From JAENVU01 sp038250905 (lineage in GTDB: Bacteria > Actinomycetota > Acidimicrobiia > IMCC26256 > JAENVU01): a stretch of 64,000 bases of DNA. The stretch covers positions 13,324-77,323 of the forward strand of contig JBBSBV010000021.1 of assembly GCA_038250905.1 (NCBI GenBank), given 5' to 3'. Made by a program: the position numbers and the translations under genes. Position 1 is the stretch's first letter; each line of letters begins with the position of its first letter. Shown piece by piece: positions 48,266 through 57,371 of this stretch. A model generated the notes under the pieces. It made no database searches. It was not told the origin of the DNA and was given only the letters and a program-made list of their open reading frames with translations.

Positions 48266-48967
48266 ATGACCGACGATGCCGCGGACGAAGCCATCGACCT
48301 CGCCGCGCTGGCCGACGACGAACTGGTCAGTCAGATGCACGACGACCTGTACGACGGCCTCGCCGACGAGATCGCCGAAGGCACCCAGATCCTGCTGGAC
48401 CGTGGCTTCTCCGCCCAACGGGTCCTGGACGACGCACTCGTGGAGGGCATGCGGATCGTCGGCATCGACTTCCGCGACGGCATCCTCTTCGTGCCGGAAG
48501 TGCTCCTGAGCGCCAACGCGATGAAGGCCGGGATGGCGTTGCTCCGCCCGCTCCTCGCCGAGACCGGTGCGAAGCCCGTCGGCAAGATGGTCATCGGAAC
48601 CGTCAAGGGCGACATCCACGACATCGGCAAGAACCTGGTGGCGATGATGATGGAGGGCGCCGGCTTCGAGGTCGTCGACCTCGGCGTCAACACGTCGGTC
48701 GACGAGTACCTCGCCGCGCTCGACGAGCACCAGCCCGACATCCTCGGGCTCTCGGCGCTCCTCACCACCACGATGCCCTATATGAAGATCGTCATCGACA
48801 CGCTGGTCGAGAAGGGTCGACGCGACGACTTCATCGTGCTCGTGGGCGGCGCACCGCTCAACGAGGAGTTCGGGGCCGCCGTCGGCGCCGACGCTTACTG
48901 CCGGGACGCGTCGATCGCCGCCGAGACCGCGAAGACCCTGGTCTCCGCCCGTCGCGCCAGTGCCTGA
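48266..48967 (+). CDS. Methylamine/betaine-type corrinoid protein (MtgC/MttC-like)
   Basis: Carries the methyl group on cobalt between two methyltransferases. 233 residues from the ATG at 48266. It has an N-terminal helical cap (B12-binding_2, about 20-100; VPEVLLSANAMKAGMALL) and a cobalamin Rossmann domain with the ligand motif DIHDIGKN (Asp116-x-His118-x-x-Gly121), GLSALLTTTM and VGGAPLNEEFGA. First gene of the methyltransferase operon, with stop overlapping the next start. The substrate specificity resides in the MttB-family partner. Confidence 0.95.
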   Translation: MTDDAADEAIDLAALADDELVSQMHDDLYDGLADEIAEGTQILLDRGFSAQRVLDDALVEGMRIVGIDFRDGILFVPEVLLSANAMKAGMALLRPLLAETGAKPVGKMVIGTVKGDIHDIGKNLVAMMMEGAGFEVVDLGVNTSVDEYLAALDEHQPDILGLSALLTTTMPYMKIVIDTLVEKGRRDDFIVLVGGAPLNEEFGAAVGADAYCRDASIAAETAKTLVSARRASA

Positions 48968-49676
48968 CGCGGCAACCACGTCCGGGCGTCCCTCCGTACC
49001 TCCCGACGAACCGCGCGGCCGCACCCTGGTGATCGCGTGTGGTGCGCTCGTGCGTGAACTCCGCGCCGTGCTCGGGCAACTTCCCGGGAGCGCCGAGTCG
49101 ATCGACGTCGTGTACCTCCCCGCCCACCTGCACAACCGGCCCGACGCGATCCCCGCGGCCGTCGAGGGCGCGGCCGTCGAGGCCGGGGCCGCAGCCGGGG
49201 CCGTCGAGGGCGCGGCCGTCGAGGCCGGGGCCGCAGCCGGGGCCGGAGTTCCGGCCCGCATCTTGGTGGCGTACGCGGACTGTGGCACGGGCGGGCGACT
49301 CGACGCGACGCTCGACCGCCTCGGTGCGACCCGCCTCCCCGGCGCCCACTGCTATGAGTTCTTCACCGGCGCCGTGCGGTTCGCGGAGCTGAGCGCCGCC
49401 GAGCCCGGCACCTTCTATCTCACCGACTTCCTGGCCCGGAACTTCGACGCCTTGGTGATCGGCGGCCTCGGCCTCGACCGTCATCCGGAACTGCGCGACC
49501 AGTATTTCGCGCACTACACGCGGGTGGTCCTGCTGTCCCAGACCGACGACGCCGACCTCGTCCGAATGGGACAGGCCGCGGCCGACCGGCTCGGCCTCGC
49601 GTTCGTCCACGAGCACGTGGGACTCGGGCCGTTCCAGGCCGCGGTCGGGTGGACACGCGAACGGGCCGGAGCCTGA
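48960..49676 (+). CDS. DUF1638 family protein with an internal tandem repeat
   Basis: 238 residues; the GTG at 48960 overlaps the corrinoid gene by 8 bp. The DUF1638 parts are LVIACGALVRELRAVLGQL, YADCGTGGRLDATLDRLG, HCYEFFTGAVRF and FYLTDFLARNFDALVIGGLG. Between the first two, 14 residues (AVEGAAVEAGAAAG) occur twice in a row, an insertion that most relatives probably lack. Conserved Cys residues (ACG, DCGTGG, HCYEF) could bind metal. DUF1638 genes are repeatedly found beside MttB-type methyltransferases and corrinoid proteins, but no function is proven. Confidence 0.88.
   Translation: MPDAATTSGRPSVPPDEPRGRTLVIACGALVRELRAVLGQLPGSAESIDVVYLPAHLHNRPDAIPAAVEGAAVEAGAAAGAVEGAAVEAGAAAGAGVPARILVAYADCGTGGRLDATLDRLGATRLPGAHCYEFFTGAVRFAELSAAEPGTFYLTDFLARNFDALVIGGLGLDRHPELRDQYFAHYTRVVLLSQTDDADLVRMGQAAADRLGLAFVHEHVGLGPFQAAVGWTRERAGA
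49158..49241 (+). repeat. Perfect 42-bp tandem duplication inside the DUF1638 gene
   Basis: The 42 bases at 49158-49199 recur unchanged at 49200-49241, keeping the frame and adding 14 residues. It is a likely site of slippage and length variation between strains. Confidence 0.9.
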
Positions 49677-49677
49677 C

Positions 49678-50022
49678 GTGGCGGCGGCGGGAGTGCGCAC
49701 GCAGCTCGTCGTCATCTGGTGGCGCGACATCCCCACCCAAGTGAACGTGCAGGTGGGCCGCACCCGGTACCAGGCCGTGCTCCCCCGTCGCTTCCAGCGC
49801 GCAGTCGACGAAGCCGCCACCGTCGCCGGCCTCACCCAGGCGTCCGACTACGTCGCCGAGTGGAAGCGGGAGGCCCACCCGCTCCCGACCGAACCCGACC
49901 CGGTACAGGCGCAGGCCGCGGCCGATGACGCGGCGACCCGGTTCGACGCCACCTATACCAAGGCACGGCTCGCTGCCATCGCCGCGCGCGCCGGGATCGA
50001 TCCCGAGCGCGCCGGGTCATGA
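49678..50022 (+). CDS. Virulence-factor domain protein (PF13769-like)
   Basis: 114 residues from the GTG at 49678, one base after the DUF1638 stop. The core TQLVVIWWRDIPTQVNVQVG and YQAVLPRRFQRAVDEAATVA ... YVAEWKRE matches the short domain named virulence factor. Despite the name, in many bacteria it lies in operons with MttB-family methyltransferases and corrinoid activation genes, as here. It overlaps the activator gene by 4 bp. The role is unknown; a chaperone or subunit of the methyltransferase is inferred. Confidence 0.82.
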   Translation: MAAAGVRTQLVVIWWRDIPTQVNVQVGRTRYQAVLPRRFQRAVDEAATVAGLTQASDYVAEWKREAHPLPTEPDPVQAQAAADDAATRFDATYTKARLAAIAARAGIDPERAGS

Positions 50023-52043
50023 CCGAGCCGATGCCGAACCGGCAGGTCGTGTTCATGCCGTCGGGCCGGCGCGGTTCGGTCGCGGTCGGTACCACGGTGC
50101 TCGCCGCGGCGCGCGAACTCGGAGTGGACCTCGACAGCGTTTGCGGAGGCCGGGGAATCTGCGGTCACTGCCAGGTCGTCCCGGCCACCGGCTCGTTCGC
50201 GAAATGGGCCGTCGAATCCGACGCCGACGCGCTGGGCGCGCGCGGCGCGGCGGAGCTCGAGGCCCGGCCGGCGCGACCGGTACAGCCGGACGCGCGGCTC
50301 GGTTGCCTCGCCGCCGTGGAGCACGACGTCGTCATCGACGTCCCCGCGTCGAGCCAGGTCCACCGGCCCGTGGTGCGCAAGGCGATCGCACTCGACGACC
50401 TGGTGGTCGACCCCCTCGTCACCCTCGCCTACGTGGAGCTGCCCCCACCGACGATGGACGGGACGAGCCTGGTCACCGCCATCCGGACCGCGCTCCGCAC
50501 CCAGCACGGCATCGACCTCGGCCCGGTCGGTGCGGGCGCGTTGCCGGGACTCCATCGATCCTTCGCCGACGACGTGCGCGGCGCGACCCTGGTGCTCCGC
50601 CACGTCACCGACTCGCAGCCCGCACTGGTCACGAGCGTGCCGGGCTTCACCGATCGCGCGTACGGCGCGGCCGTCGACATCGGGTCGACCACGATCGCCG
50701 GTCATCTCGTCGACCTGTCCACCGGCGCGGTCCTGGCGTCGGCCGGCCGGATGAATCCGCAGATCCGCTTCGGCGAGGACCTCATGAGCCGCGTCTCGTA
50801 CGTGATGATGAACCCGGGTGGCGACACGGACCTGACCCGCTCGGTACGGGAGGCGCTCGACGAACTCCTCGCGGAGTTGTGCGACACGGCCGACGCGACC
50901 GCCGACGAGCTGTTCGACGTGGTGCTCGTCGGCAACCCGATCATGCACCACCTCATGCTCGGCATCGACCCCACGCCACTCGGCAGCGCGCCCTTCGAAC
51001 TCGCCACCGACGAGGCCGTGCACACCACGGCGACCGCCCTCGATCTCGCCTTTCCCCACGCTGCGATCTACGTGGGTCCGTGCATCGCCGGTCACGTCGG
51101 CGCCGACACCGCGGCCGCGATGCTCGCCGAGGGTCCGTACCGATCGGACCATCCGCAACTGCTCGTGGACATCGGGACGAACGCCGAGATCGTGCTGGGG
51201 TCGACCGCGGCCGTGTGGGCGGCATCGAGCCCGACCGGTCCTGCGTTCGAAGGCGCGCAGATCAGTTGCGGGCAGCGGGCCACCGCCGGCGCGATCGAGC
51301 GGGTCCGGATCGACCGCGACACGCTGGCACCGTCGGTGAAGGTGATCGGCTCCGACGCGTGGACCGACGACTCCGCACACCAGCCCGGGACGGTCGTCAC
51401 CGGCGTCTGCGGATCGGGGATCATCGAGGTCGTCGCCGAACTGTTCCTCGCCGGCGTGATCGCGGCCGACGGCACCATCCGGGGCGAGGCCGCGGCGCGG
51501 ACCGACCGCGTGGTCGTCGACGGGCGCACGTTCTCGTACCGGCTGTTCGCATCGGGCCCGACCCAGTTGTTCGTCACCCAGAACGACGTGCGGGCGATCC
51601 AACTCGCGAAGGCGGCGCTCCGGGCCGGCATCGACCTCCTGCTCGAGCACGCCGGCCTCACCGCGGTGACCGACATCCGGCTCGCGGGGGCGTTCGGCGC
51701 CCACATCGACCCGCTCTACGCGATGGTCCTCGGCCTGGTGCCCGACTGCCCACTCGACGGCGTGCGGAGCGTCGGCAACGCGGCCGGAGCCGGCGCGGTG
51801 CGGGCACTCGTCTCGGGATCGCAGCGCAGCGAGATGGAAACGGCGGTCCGCCGGGTGCGGAAGGTCGAGACCGCGATCGAACCCCGGTTCCAGGAATTGT
51901 TCGTCGCGGCAATGGCCTTCCCCCATACCACCGCATCGGTCGCCCATCTCTCAGAGTTGGTCCAACTGCCCGCGAACGCGGCGCCGGCCACGTCCGGTCG
52001 CCGGCGACGCCGCCCACCTTCCACCACCGAGGAGAAGTCATGA
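50019..52043 (+). CDS. [2Fe-2S] ASKHA-type reductive activator of corrinoid protein (RACo/RamA-like, DUF4445)
   Basis: 674 residues. The N-terminal ferredoxin domain holds Cys42, Cys48, Cys51 and Cys96 (CGGRGICGHCQ, then RLGCLA), ligands for a plant-type [2Fe-2S] cluster. After a linker, the ASKHA ATPase part begins GAAVDIGSTTIAGHLVDLS with QIRFGEDLMSRVSY and VGNPIMHHLMLGIDP. The DUF4445 end has LLVDIGTNAEIVLGS, CGSGIIEVVAELF and RLAGAFGAHIDPLYA. It uses ATP to drive reduction of inactive Co(II) corrinoid to Co(I). It overlaps both neighbours by 4 bp; the C-terminal 40 residues are a basic extension. Confidence 0.93.
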   Translation: MTEPMPNRQVVFMPSGRRGSVAVGTTVLAAARELGVDLDSVCGGRGICGHCQVVPATGSFAKWAVESDADALGARGAAELEARPARPVQPDARLGCLAAVEHDVVIDVPASSQVHRPVVRKAIALDDLVVDPLVTLAYVELPPPTMDGTSLVTAIRTALRTQHGIDLGPVGAGALPGLHRSFADDVRGATLVLRHVTDSQPALVTSVPGFTDRAYGAAVDIGSTTIAGHLVDLSTGAVLASAGRMNPQIRFGEDLMSRVSYVMMNPGGDTDLTRSVREALDELLAELCDTADATADELFDVVLVGNPIMHHLMLGIDPTPLGSAPFELATDEAVHTTATALDLAFPHAAIYVGPCIAGHVGADTAAAMLAEGPYRSDHPQLLVDIGTNAEIVLGSTAAVWAASSPTGPAFEGAQISCGQRATAGAIERVRIDRDTLAPSVKVIGSDAWTDDSAHQPGTVVTGVCGSGIIEVVAELFLAGVIAADGTIRGEAAARTDRVVVDGRTFSYRLFASGPTQLFVTQNDVRAIQLAKAALRAGIDLLLEHAGLTAVTDIRLAGAFGAHIDPLYAMVLGLVPDCPLDGVRSVGNAAGAGAVRALVSGSQRSEMETAVRRVRKVETAIEPRFQELFVAAMAFPHTTASVAHLSELVQLPANAAPATSGRRRRRPPSTTEEKS

Positions 52044-53578
52044 GTGAACCGGCACGAGGTCGGCGGAGCGGCGGGCGGGCCGGGCGCCAGGCGGTGCGCG
52101 CTGCGCGCGTCGTCGAGCGCGAACCCTTCCTGACCCGCGCGATCTCGCCGTACGAGTTGGTGTCCGACGAGGGACTCGCGATCCTCGAACACAACGCGGA
52201 CACGATCCTCGAGGAGGTCGGGATCGAGGTGCACGACCATCCGGTCGCCCTCGACCTGTACCGGTCGGCGGGCGCGGACGTCACCGGCACCCGCGTGCGG
52301 TTCCCGCGTGGCCTCTGCCGCCAGATCGTGCAGGCCACCGCGCCGAGGACGTATGTGCAGCACGCGCGGAACCCCGCGAACAACGTGCAGATCGGCGGGG
52401 ACGCCACGGTGTTCGCGCCGAACTACGGATCGCCGTTCGTCTTCGACCTCGACGCCGGCCGCCGCTACGCGACACTCGCCGACTTCGAGAACTTCGTGAA
52501 GTTGGCGTATCTGTCGCCCAACCTCCACCACTCCGGTGGGACCGTGTGCGAACCGGTCGACGTGCCGGTGAGCAAACGCCACCTCGACATGGTGTACGCG
52601 CACCTGCGCTACAGCGACAAGGCGTTCATGGGCTCCGTGACCGCCGGGCCCCGCGCCGAGGACAGCTTCGAACTCGCCCGGATCGGCTTCGGCGGCGATC
52701 TCGCCGACCACACGGTGATGACGAGCCTGATCAACGCGTCGTCGCCGCTGGTGTGGGACGCGTCGATGCTCGAGGCCGCGCGCGTCTACGCCGAACACAA
52801 CCAGGCCACGATCATCACGCCGTTCATCCTGGCGGGGGCGATGGCACCGACCACCTCCGCCGCGGTCGCCGCGCAGACGTTGGCCGAGGCGTTGGCCGGG
52901 ATGACCTTCGTCCAACTCGTCCGGCCCGGCGCACCGGTGGTCTTCGGGTCGTTCGCGAGTTCGATGTCGATGCAGACCGGCGCGCCCACGTTCGGCACCC
53001 CGGAACCCGCGATCGTCCTCTACACCTGCGCCGCGTTGGCCCGGCGCCTCGGGGTGCCGTTCCGCTCGGGTGGGGCGCTCACCGCGTCGAAGGTGCCCGA
53101 CGCGCAGGCGGCCTACGAGTCGGCGTCCACGCTGATCCCGACGCTCATGGCCGGCGTCAACTTCGTACTCCATGCCGCCGGATGGCTCGAAGGGGGCCTG
53201 AGCATCGGGTACGAGAAGTTCGTCATCGACGACGACCAACTCGGGATGATGATGACCTTCGCCCGCGGCCTCGACCTCTCCGAGAACGGTCAGGCCATGG
53301 AAGCGTTCCGCGAGCAGGAACCGGGCGTGCACTTCCTCGGGACCACCCATACCCTCGCCAATTTCGAGACCGCCTTCTACCGCTCGCCGGTCGCCGACAA
53401 CAGCAGCTTCGAGCAATGGAGCGAGGAAGGCGCGCTCGATGCCGCGCAGCGCGCCAACGGGATCTGGAAGCAGCGGCTCGCAAGCTACGAGCCGCCACCG
53501 ATCGACGACGCGGTCGACGAGGAACTGCGCGACTTCGTTGCTCGGCGCAAGGCGGTGCTCCCCGGCGAGTTCGAATAG
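52040..53578 (+). CDS. MttB-family methyltransferase without pyrrolysine (betaine methyltransferase MtgB-like)
   Basis: 512 residues from the ATG at 52040, overlapping the activator stop; GGAGAAGTC is the ribosome site. Family features are TILEEVGIEVHDHPVALDLY, the barrel strands HHSGGTVCEPVDVPVSKRHL, IITPFILAGAMAPTTSAAV and PVVFGSFASSMSMQTGAPTF. The frame is open throughout with no TAG, so it belongs to the non-pyrrolysine branch that includes glycine betaine:corrinoid methyltransferase MtgB. Linked betA, betB and betaine transporter genes favour betaine as substrate. Proline betaine, carnitine or dimethylglycine remain possible. Confidence 0.9.
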   Translation: MSEPARGRRSGGRAGRQAVRAARVVEREPFLTRAISPYELVSDEGLAILEHNADTILEEVGIEVHDHPVALDLYRSAGADVTGTRVRFPRGLCRQIVQATAPRTYVQHARNPANNVQIGGDATVFAPNYGSPFVFDLDAGRRYATLADFENFVKLAYLSPNLHHSGGTVCEPVDVPVSKRHLDMVYAHLRYSDKAFMGSVTAGPRAEDSFELARIGFGGDLADHTVMTSLINASSPLVWDASMLEAARVYAEHNQATIITPFILAGAMAPTTSAAVAAQTLAEALAGMTFVQLVRPGAPVVFGSFASSMSMQTGAPTFGTPEPAIVLYTCAALARRLGVPFRSGGALTASKVPDAQAAYESASTLIPTLMAGVNFVLHAAGWLEGGLSIGYEKFVIDDDQLGMMMTFARGLDLSENGQAMEAFREQEPGVHFLGTTHTLANFETAFYRSPVADNSSFEQWSEEGALDAAQRANGIWKQRLASYEPPPIDDAVDEELRDFVARRKAVLPGEFE

Positions 53579-53702
53579 CGGACGGCTCGGTCGCTCGGCT
53601 CGCGCGTGGAGCCGGCACCACCCGCACTGATCGCCGAGCGGTACGGTGCCCCCGCCCGGCGCGCCGCGCCGGCGCCAACCGATCGAACCGGAGCGCCCTG
53701 CC

Positions 53703-54461
53703 ATGACCAAGACCGTGATGATCACCGGTGCCGGATCCGGCTTCGGGAAGGGTGCGAGCCTCGCGCTCGCGGCACGGGGCCATCGGGTGATCGCCACCAC
53801 GGAGACCGCGGAGCAGGCCGAAGCGCTGCGCGCCGAGGCACCCGAACTCACCGTCGAGAAACTCGACATCACCACGGATGACGTGGCCAAGGCCGACGAC
53901 TGGGACATCGACGTCCTCATCAACAACGCGGGTGCCGGTCAGACCGGACCGATGGCCGACGTCCCGATCGGTCGGGTCCGGCACCTGTTCGAGGTCAACG
54001 TGTTCGGCACGCTCTCGATCACCCAACACGTCCTGCCCGGCATGGTCGCCAAGGGTGCTGGGCGCGTGATCATCGTCTCGTCGATCGCCGGGGTGATGTC
54101 CGGTCCCTCGTTCGGCCCGTACTCCATGACCAAGCACGCACTCGAGGCCATGGGCAAGGCCATGCGCGCCGAGTTGGCTCCCCAGGGCATCGACGTGACG
54201 CTGCTCAACCCCGGGCCGTATCTCACGGGGTTCAACGACCGGATGGCCGACTCGATGTGGGAGTGGTTCGGCGACGACGCGCTGAATGCTCCGGGCACCC
54301 CGATGTTCCAGATGATGCGCGAGTTCGTGACCGGCGGGCAGATGGACCCGGCCGAGGTCGTGACGCGGATGGTGGAGCTCACGGAGGCGACCACGACCAC
54401 CGAGAACAACTTCGTCCCGCCGGACGTGCTCGGCGCAGTGGCGGCGCAGGCCGACGGGTAA
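53703..54461 (+). CDS. Short-chain dehydrogenase/reductase
   Basis: 252 residues from the ATG at 53703 (MTKTVMITGAGSGFGKGASL) with GGAGCG 8 nt upstream. SDR motifs: TGAGSGFG, LDITTDDVAKADDWDID, NNAGAGQTG, Ser in VSSIAG and YSMTK (YxxxK). The loop after strand 6 (LLNPGPYLTGFNDRMADSMW) is long. It follows the methyltransferase gene by 124 bp on the same strand; TACGGT about 56 nt upstream may be its own -10 box. The substrate is unknown, and a link to betaine metabolism is not required. Confidence 0.9.
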   Translation: MTKTVMITGAGSGFGKGASLALAARGHRVIATTETAEQAEALRAEAPELTVEKLDITTDDVAKADDWDIDVLINNAGAGQTGPMADVPIGRVRHLFEVNVFGTLSITQHVLPGMVAKGAGRVIIVSSIAGVMSGPSFGPYSMTKHALEAMGKAMRAELAPQGIDVTLLNPGPYLTGFNDRMADSMWEWFGDDALNAPGTPMFQMMREFVTGGQMDPAEVVTRMVELTEATTTTENNFVPPDVLGAVAAQADG

Positions 54462-54511
54462 CGCCGTTCGGCGGTCGTTTCCCCGACGGAGCCCTGGGGT
54501 ATACGAGACCG

Positions 54512-54949
54512 GTGACCAACCGTCGCTCGGACCCGAACGTCACCGTCGATCAGTTCCACTTCGCGTTCACGCCGCGGTTTCGGTATCTGCTCGCGGCGCT
54601 CGACATCCGGCCGGCGAACTCGCGGGTGACGATCGGGGTCTCGACGCTCATGATCCAGTTCGGTCCGTGGCGTATCGACACGCCGCTCGCGAACGTCCGC
54701 GAAGTCTGCGAGACCGGCCCCTACCACTGGTACCGCGCCATCGGCCCGCGCCTGTCGCTCGCCGACCGGGGCCTCACGCTCGGGTCGTCGACCGCCGGCG
54801 GGGTCTGTGTACTGCTCCACGAGCCGGTGCCCGGCATCGTGCCTTTCGCCGCGATCCGGCATCCGGGAATCACCCTCACCATCGAGGACCCAGCACGCTT
54901 CGCCGCCGTCCTTCGCCGACGCGCGCAGCTGAAGCCCGTCACCACCTGA
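54512..54949 (+). CDS. Hypothetical protein
   Basis: 145 residues from the GTG at 54512, about 50 nt past the SDR gene. The sequence is soluble and beta-rich (FHFAFTPRFRYLLAALDIRP, STLMIQFGPWRIDTPLANVR, LTLGSSTAGGVCVLLHEPVP) with a C-terminal helix. It could be a PH-like small fold, but no family is recognised. No clear ribosome site is seen; a TATACG sequence 6 nt upstream may give a leaderless start. Confidence 0.65.
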   Translation: MTNRRSDPNVTVDQFHFAFTPRFRYLLAALDIRPANSRVTIGVSTLMIQFGPWRIDTPLANVREVCETGPYHWYRAIGPRLSLADRGLTLGSSTAGGVCVLLHEPVPGIVPFAAIRHPGITLTIEDPARFAAVLRRRAQLKPVTT

Positions 54950-55003
54950 GGCGACGATCGTGGTCACCGTTTGTGCCGCGCCGCGCGTGGGTACTCCTCC
55001 ACC

Positions 55004-55183
55004 ATGGAGAGTCCAGTGTTCGGAATGCTCGTCGCACTGCTCAGTTTCCTCACCGTCGTGAGTGCAGCGGCTTACGTCCTCGCCCTCACTGCCGAGCTGG
55101 AGCCACGGCGTCGACCACCGCGCCACCAATCACGGCACGAACAGATCCGTCAGCATCCACTTCGGAGCCACCGCGCCGCGTGA
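55004..55183 (+). CDS. Possible small single-span membrane protein
   Basis: 59 residues from the ATG at 55004: a hydrophobic helix (FGMLVALLSFLTVVSAAAYV) and a basic tail rich in Arg and His. No ribosome site is evident and no family is recognised. The composition is protein-like for a small membrane peptide, but it may be chance. Confidence 0.35.
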   Translation: MESPVFGMLVALLSFLTVVSAAAYVLALTAELEPRRRPPRHQSRHEQIRQHPLRSHRAA

Positions 55184-55290
55184 CCGTACGCACGCTTCGA
55201 TCCGGTTCGTAGCGGGATTTTTGAGCCGACGCGGGACGGTTGGTCGGACCCGTCGGTGCTGCTTCCCGGTTGCGGTCCCGCCGCCGACGG

Positions 55291-55701
55291 TCAGCCCGTC
55301 GGTTCGAGTACGACGACCGGGATCTCGCGGCTCGTCTTCGACTCGTAGTCGGCGAACCCGGGGTACAGCTCCTTCTGCCGGCTCCAGATGCGCTCCCGTT
55401 CGTCGGATTCCGCCACCCGCGAATGCACCGACACCGTGCGATCGCCCACCTCGACCGTGGCGTCGGGGTGCGCGCGGAGGTTGTGGAACCAGTCCGGGTT
55501 CGTCGGCGCGCCGGCCTTCGACGCGAAGACCGCGTAACCGTCGTCCACCACCTGGTACATCACGGGGTTGATGCGCATCTGCCCCGACTTGGCACCGGTG
55601 CTGTGCAACAGCAGGAGCGGCGCGCCTTCGAACTGGCCGCCAACTGCGCCACCGTTGGCGCGGAACTCGTCGATGATCTTCTGGTTCCAGTCCTCGGGCA
55701 T
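55291..55701 (-). CDS. Deazaflavin (F420)-dependent nitroreductase family protein (Ddn-like)
   Basis: 136 residues from the ATG at 55701 with GGAG upstream. Split-barrel fold of the Ddn/FDOR-B type: MPEDWNQKIIDEFRANGG, LLLLHSTGAKSGQMRINPVM, VFASKAGAPTNPDWFHNL and HPDATVEVGDRTV are family hallmarks. Ddn activates the drug pretomanid in M. tuberculosis; natural roles involve quinone reduction with F420H2. It supports F420 production in this organism. Confidence 0.9.
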   Translation of the reverse strand: MPEDWNQKIIDEFRANGGAVGGQFEGAPLLLLHSTGAKSGQMRINPVMYQVVDDGYAVFASKAGAPTNPDWFHNLRAHPDATVEVGDRTVSVHSRVAESDERERIWSRQKELYPGFADYESKTSREIPVVVLEPTG

Positions 55702-55818
55702 TGCACTCCTCTAGGTCGGGCTGGAGCACCAAACGCCGCAACACCGCGATGCATTCCGGACCGACGGCACCGTTGCGCTCCGGTACGCCTCCGCAGTCGC
55801 CGGATCGGGCACGCGTCC

Positions 55819-55824
55819 TAGGGT
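55819..55824 (+). promoter_or_regulatory. -10 box of a leaderless promoter (MFS exporter)
   Basis: TAGGGT, then 6 nt, then the GTG at 55831. Confidence 0.5.
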
Positions 55825-55830
55825 GGCACG

Positions 55831-57336
55831 GTGACGTCGGCTGAGGTCGCTCCCGAGGAAGGTCTGGTCCTCAAGACGGGTCGCGGACGCATCGCCCTCG
55901 CGGCCACCGTCGCCGCGAGCGGGATGGCCAGCCTCGATGCCACCGTGGTCAACGTCGCCCTGCCCGCCATCGGGCGCGAGTTCGATGCGAGCGTCTCCAG
56001 CCTCCAATGGATCCTCACGGGGTACCTCGTCGCGCTGGCGTCCCTGATCCTCCTCGGCGGCGCGCTCGGGGATCGATTCGGACGGCGGCGCGTCTTCGTC
56101 ATCGGTACCGCGTGGTTCGCGGCCGCGTCGTTGCTGTGCGGTGCGGCGCCGAACATCGAGTTCCTCATCGCGGCGCGCGTCCTGCAAGGGATCGGCGGCG
56201 CGCTGCTCACCCCCGGGAGCCTCGCCATCCTGCAGGCGAGCTTCCGCACTTCGGACCGGGCGGCCGCGATCGGCGCGTGGTCCGGCCTCGGTGCGGTGGC
56301 GGGCGCGATCGGACCGTTCGTCGGCGGCGGTCTCGTCGACGGGCCGGGCTGGCGTTGGGCCTTCCTCATCAACCTGCCGGTTGCGGTCGTCGCGATCGCC
56401 TGCGCACGATTCGCCGTGCCCGAGACGCGTGATCCGCACGCCGCACGCGGTCTCGACTATCTCGGCGCGGTCCTCGCGGTGATCGCGCTCGCCGCGAGCA
56501 CGTGGTCCCTCACCCAGGCCGGACCGGCAGGCTGGAGCGACCCGACGGTCGTCGGCGCGGGACTCCTGGCCATCGCCGCGGGAGCCGCGTTCGTGTGGCG
56601 CGCGCTCCACACCCCCGACCCGCTCGTGCCACCCAGCCTGTTCGGGAACCGCACGTTCACGGTGGTGAACCTGGCGACCGCGCTCCTCTATGGCGCGATC
56701 GGCGTCACGTTCTTCCTCGTCGCGTACGAACTCCAGGTCGCGGCCGGGTGGTCGGCCCTCCAGTCGGGTCTCGCGCTCATGCCGGCGACGGTGCTCATGC
56801 TCCTGCTCTCGGCGCAATCCGGTGCTCTCGCCCAACGCATCGGACCGAGGCTGCAACTGACCGTGGGACCGGTGCTCGCCGGTCTCGGGCTGCTGCTCCT
56901 CACGCGTATCGGACCGTCCTCGGCGTGGATGACCGAAGTCGCGCCGGGCGCCATCGTGTTCGGCCTCGGACTCGTCACCTTCGTCGCGCCGCTCACCGCC
57001 ACGGTGATGGCCGCGGCCGATCCCAGCCACGTGAGCGTCGCGTCCGGCGTGAACAACGCGGTCGCTCGCGCCGCGAGCCTGGCGATGCTCGCGCTGATCC
57101 CTGCGGTCTCGGGCCTCTCGGTCGCGATGGGCGCGGATGCCACCACCCACTCCTTCCGCGTGGCGCTCACCATCGCCGCGCTCCTTGCGATCGGCGCGGC
57201 CCCGCTGGCGTTCTTCGGGCTCAACCCGCGCACTCGGGCGCCGCGCACCGCCCGCCACGTGCACTGTGCCGTCGACGGTGCGCCACTCCAGCCGGACCCG
57301 GCGCAGTGTCCGGAAGCAGGGACCGCCGCGGCGTGA
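55831..57336 (+). CDS. MFS drug efflux protein, DHA2 (EmrB/QacA) family
   Basis: 501 residues and about fourteen helices. Motif A is GALGDRFGRRR after helix 2, motif C-like AVAGAIGPFVGGGLVD is in helix 5, and the opening SLDATVVNVALPAIGREF is diagnostic of DHA2. A drug/H+ antiporter; the substrate is not predictable. The Arg/Thr-rich C-terminus ends in HCAVDGAPLQPDPAQ. The GTG start follows a TANNNT box by 6 nt. Confidence 0.93.
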   Translation: MTSAEVAPEEGLVLKTGRGRIALAATVAASGMASLDATVVNVALPAIGREFDASVSSLQWILTGYLVALASLILLGGALGDRFGRRRVFVIGTAWFAAASLLCGAAPNIEFLIAARVLQGIGGALLTPGSLAILQASFRTSDRAAAIGAWSGLGAVAGAIGPFVGGGLVDGPGWRWAFLINLPVAVVAIACARFAVPETRDPHAARGLDYLGAVLAVIALAASTWSLTQAGPAGWSDPTVVGAGLLAIAAGAAFVWRALHTPDPLVPPSLFGNRTFTVVNLATALLYGAIGVTFFLVAYELQVAAGWSALQSGLALMPATVLMLLLSAQSGALAQRIGPRLQLTVGPVLAGLGLLLLTRIGPSSAWMTEVAPGAIVFGLGLVTFVAPLTATVMAAADPSHVSVASGVNNAVARAASLAMLALIPAVSGLSVAMGADATTHSFRVALTIAALLAIGAAPLAFFGLNPRTRAPRTARHVHCAVDGAPLQPDPAQCPEAGTAAA

Positions 57337-57371
57337 CGACGCCGCGACGCCTATGGGCCGATCGTCCCGCC

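Noticed and set aside
49925..52039. N-terminal extension of the MttB-family protein to a 1217-residue fusion
   Set aside because: The first 705 codons are an alternate-frame shadow of the activator gene (Arg/Gly-rich, no domains); the ATG at 52040 has a ribosome site and the family's normal length.
52040..53578. Pyrrolysine-containing trimethylamine methyltransferase
   Set aside because: No in-frame TAG within the gene and no pyl genes nearby; it belongs to the non-pyrrolysine branch.
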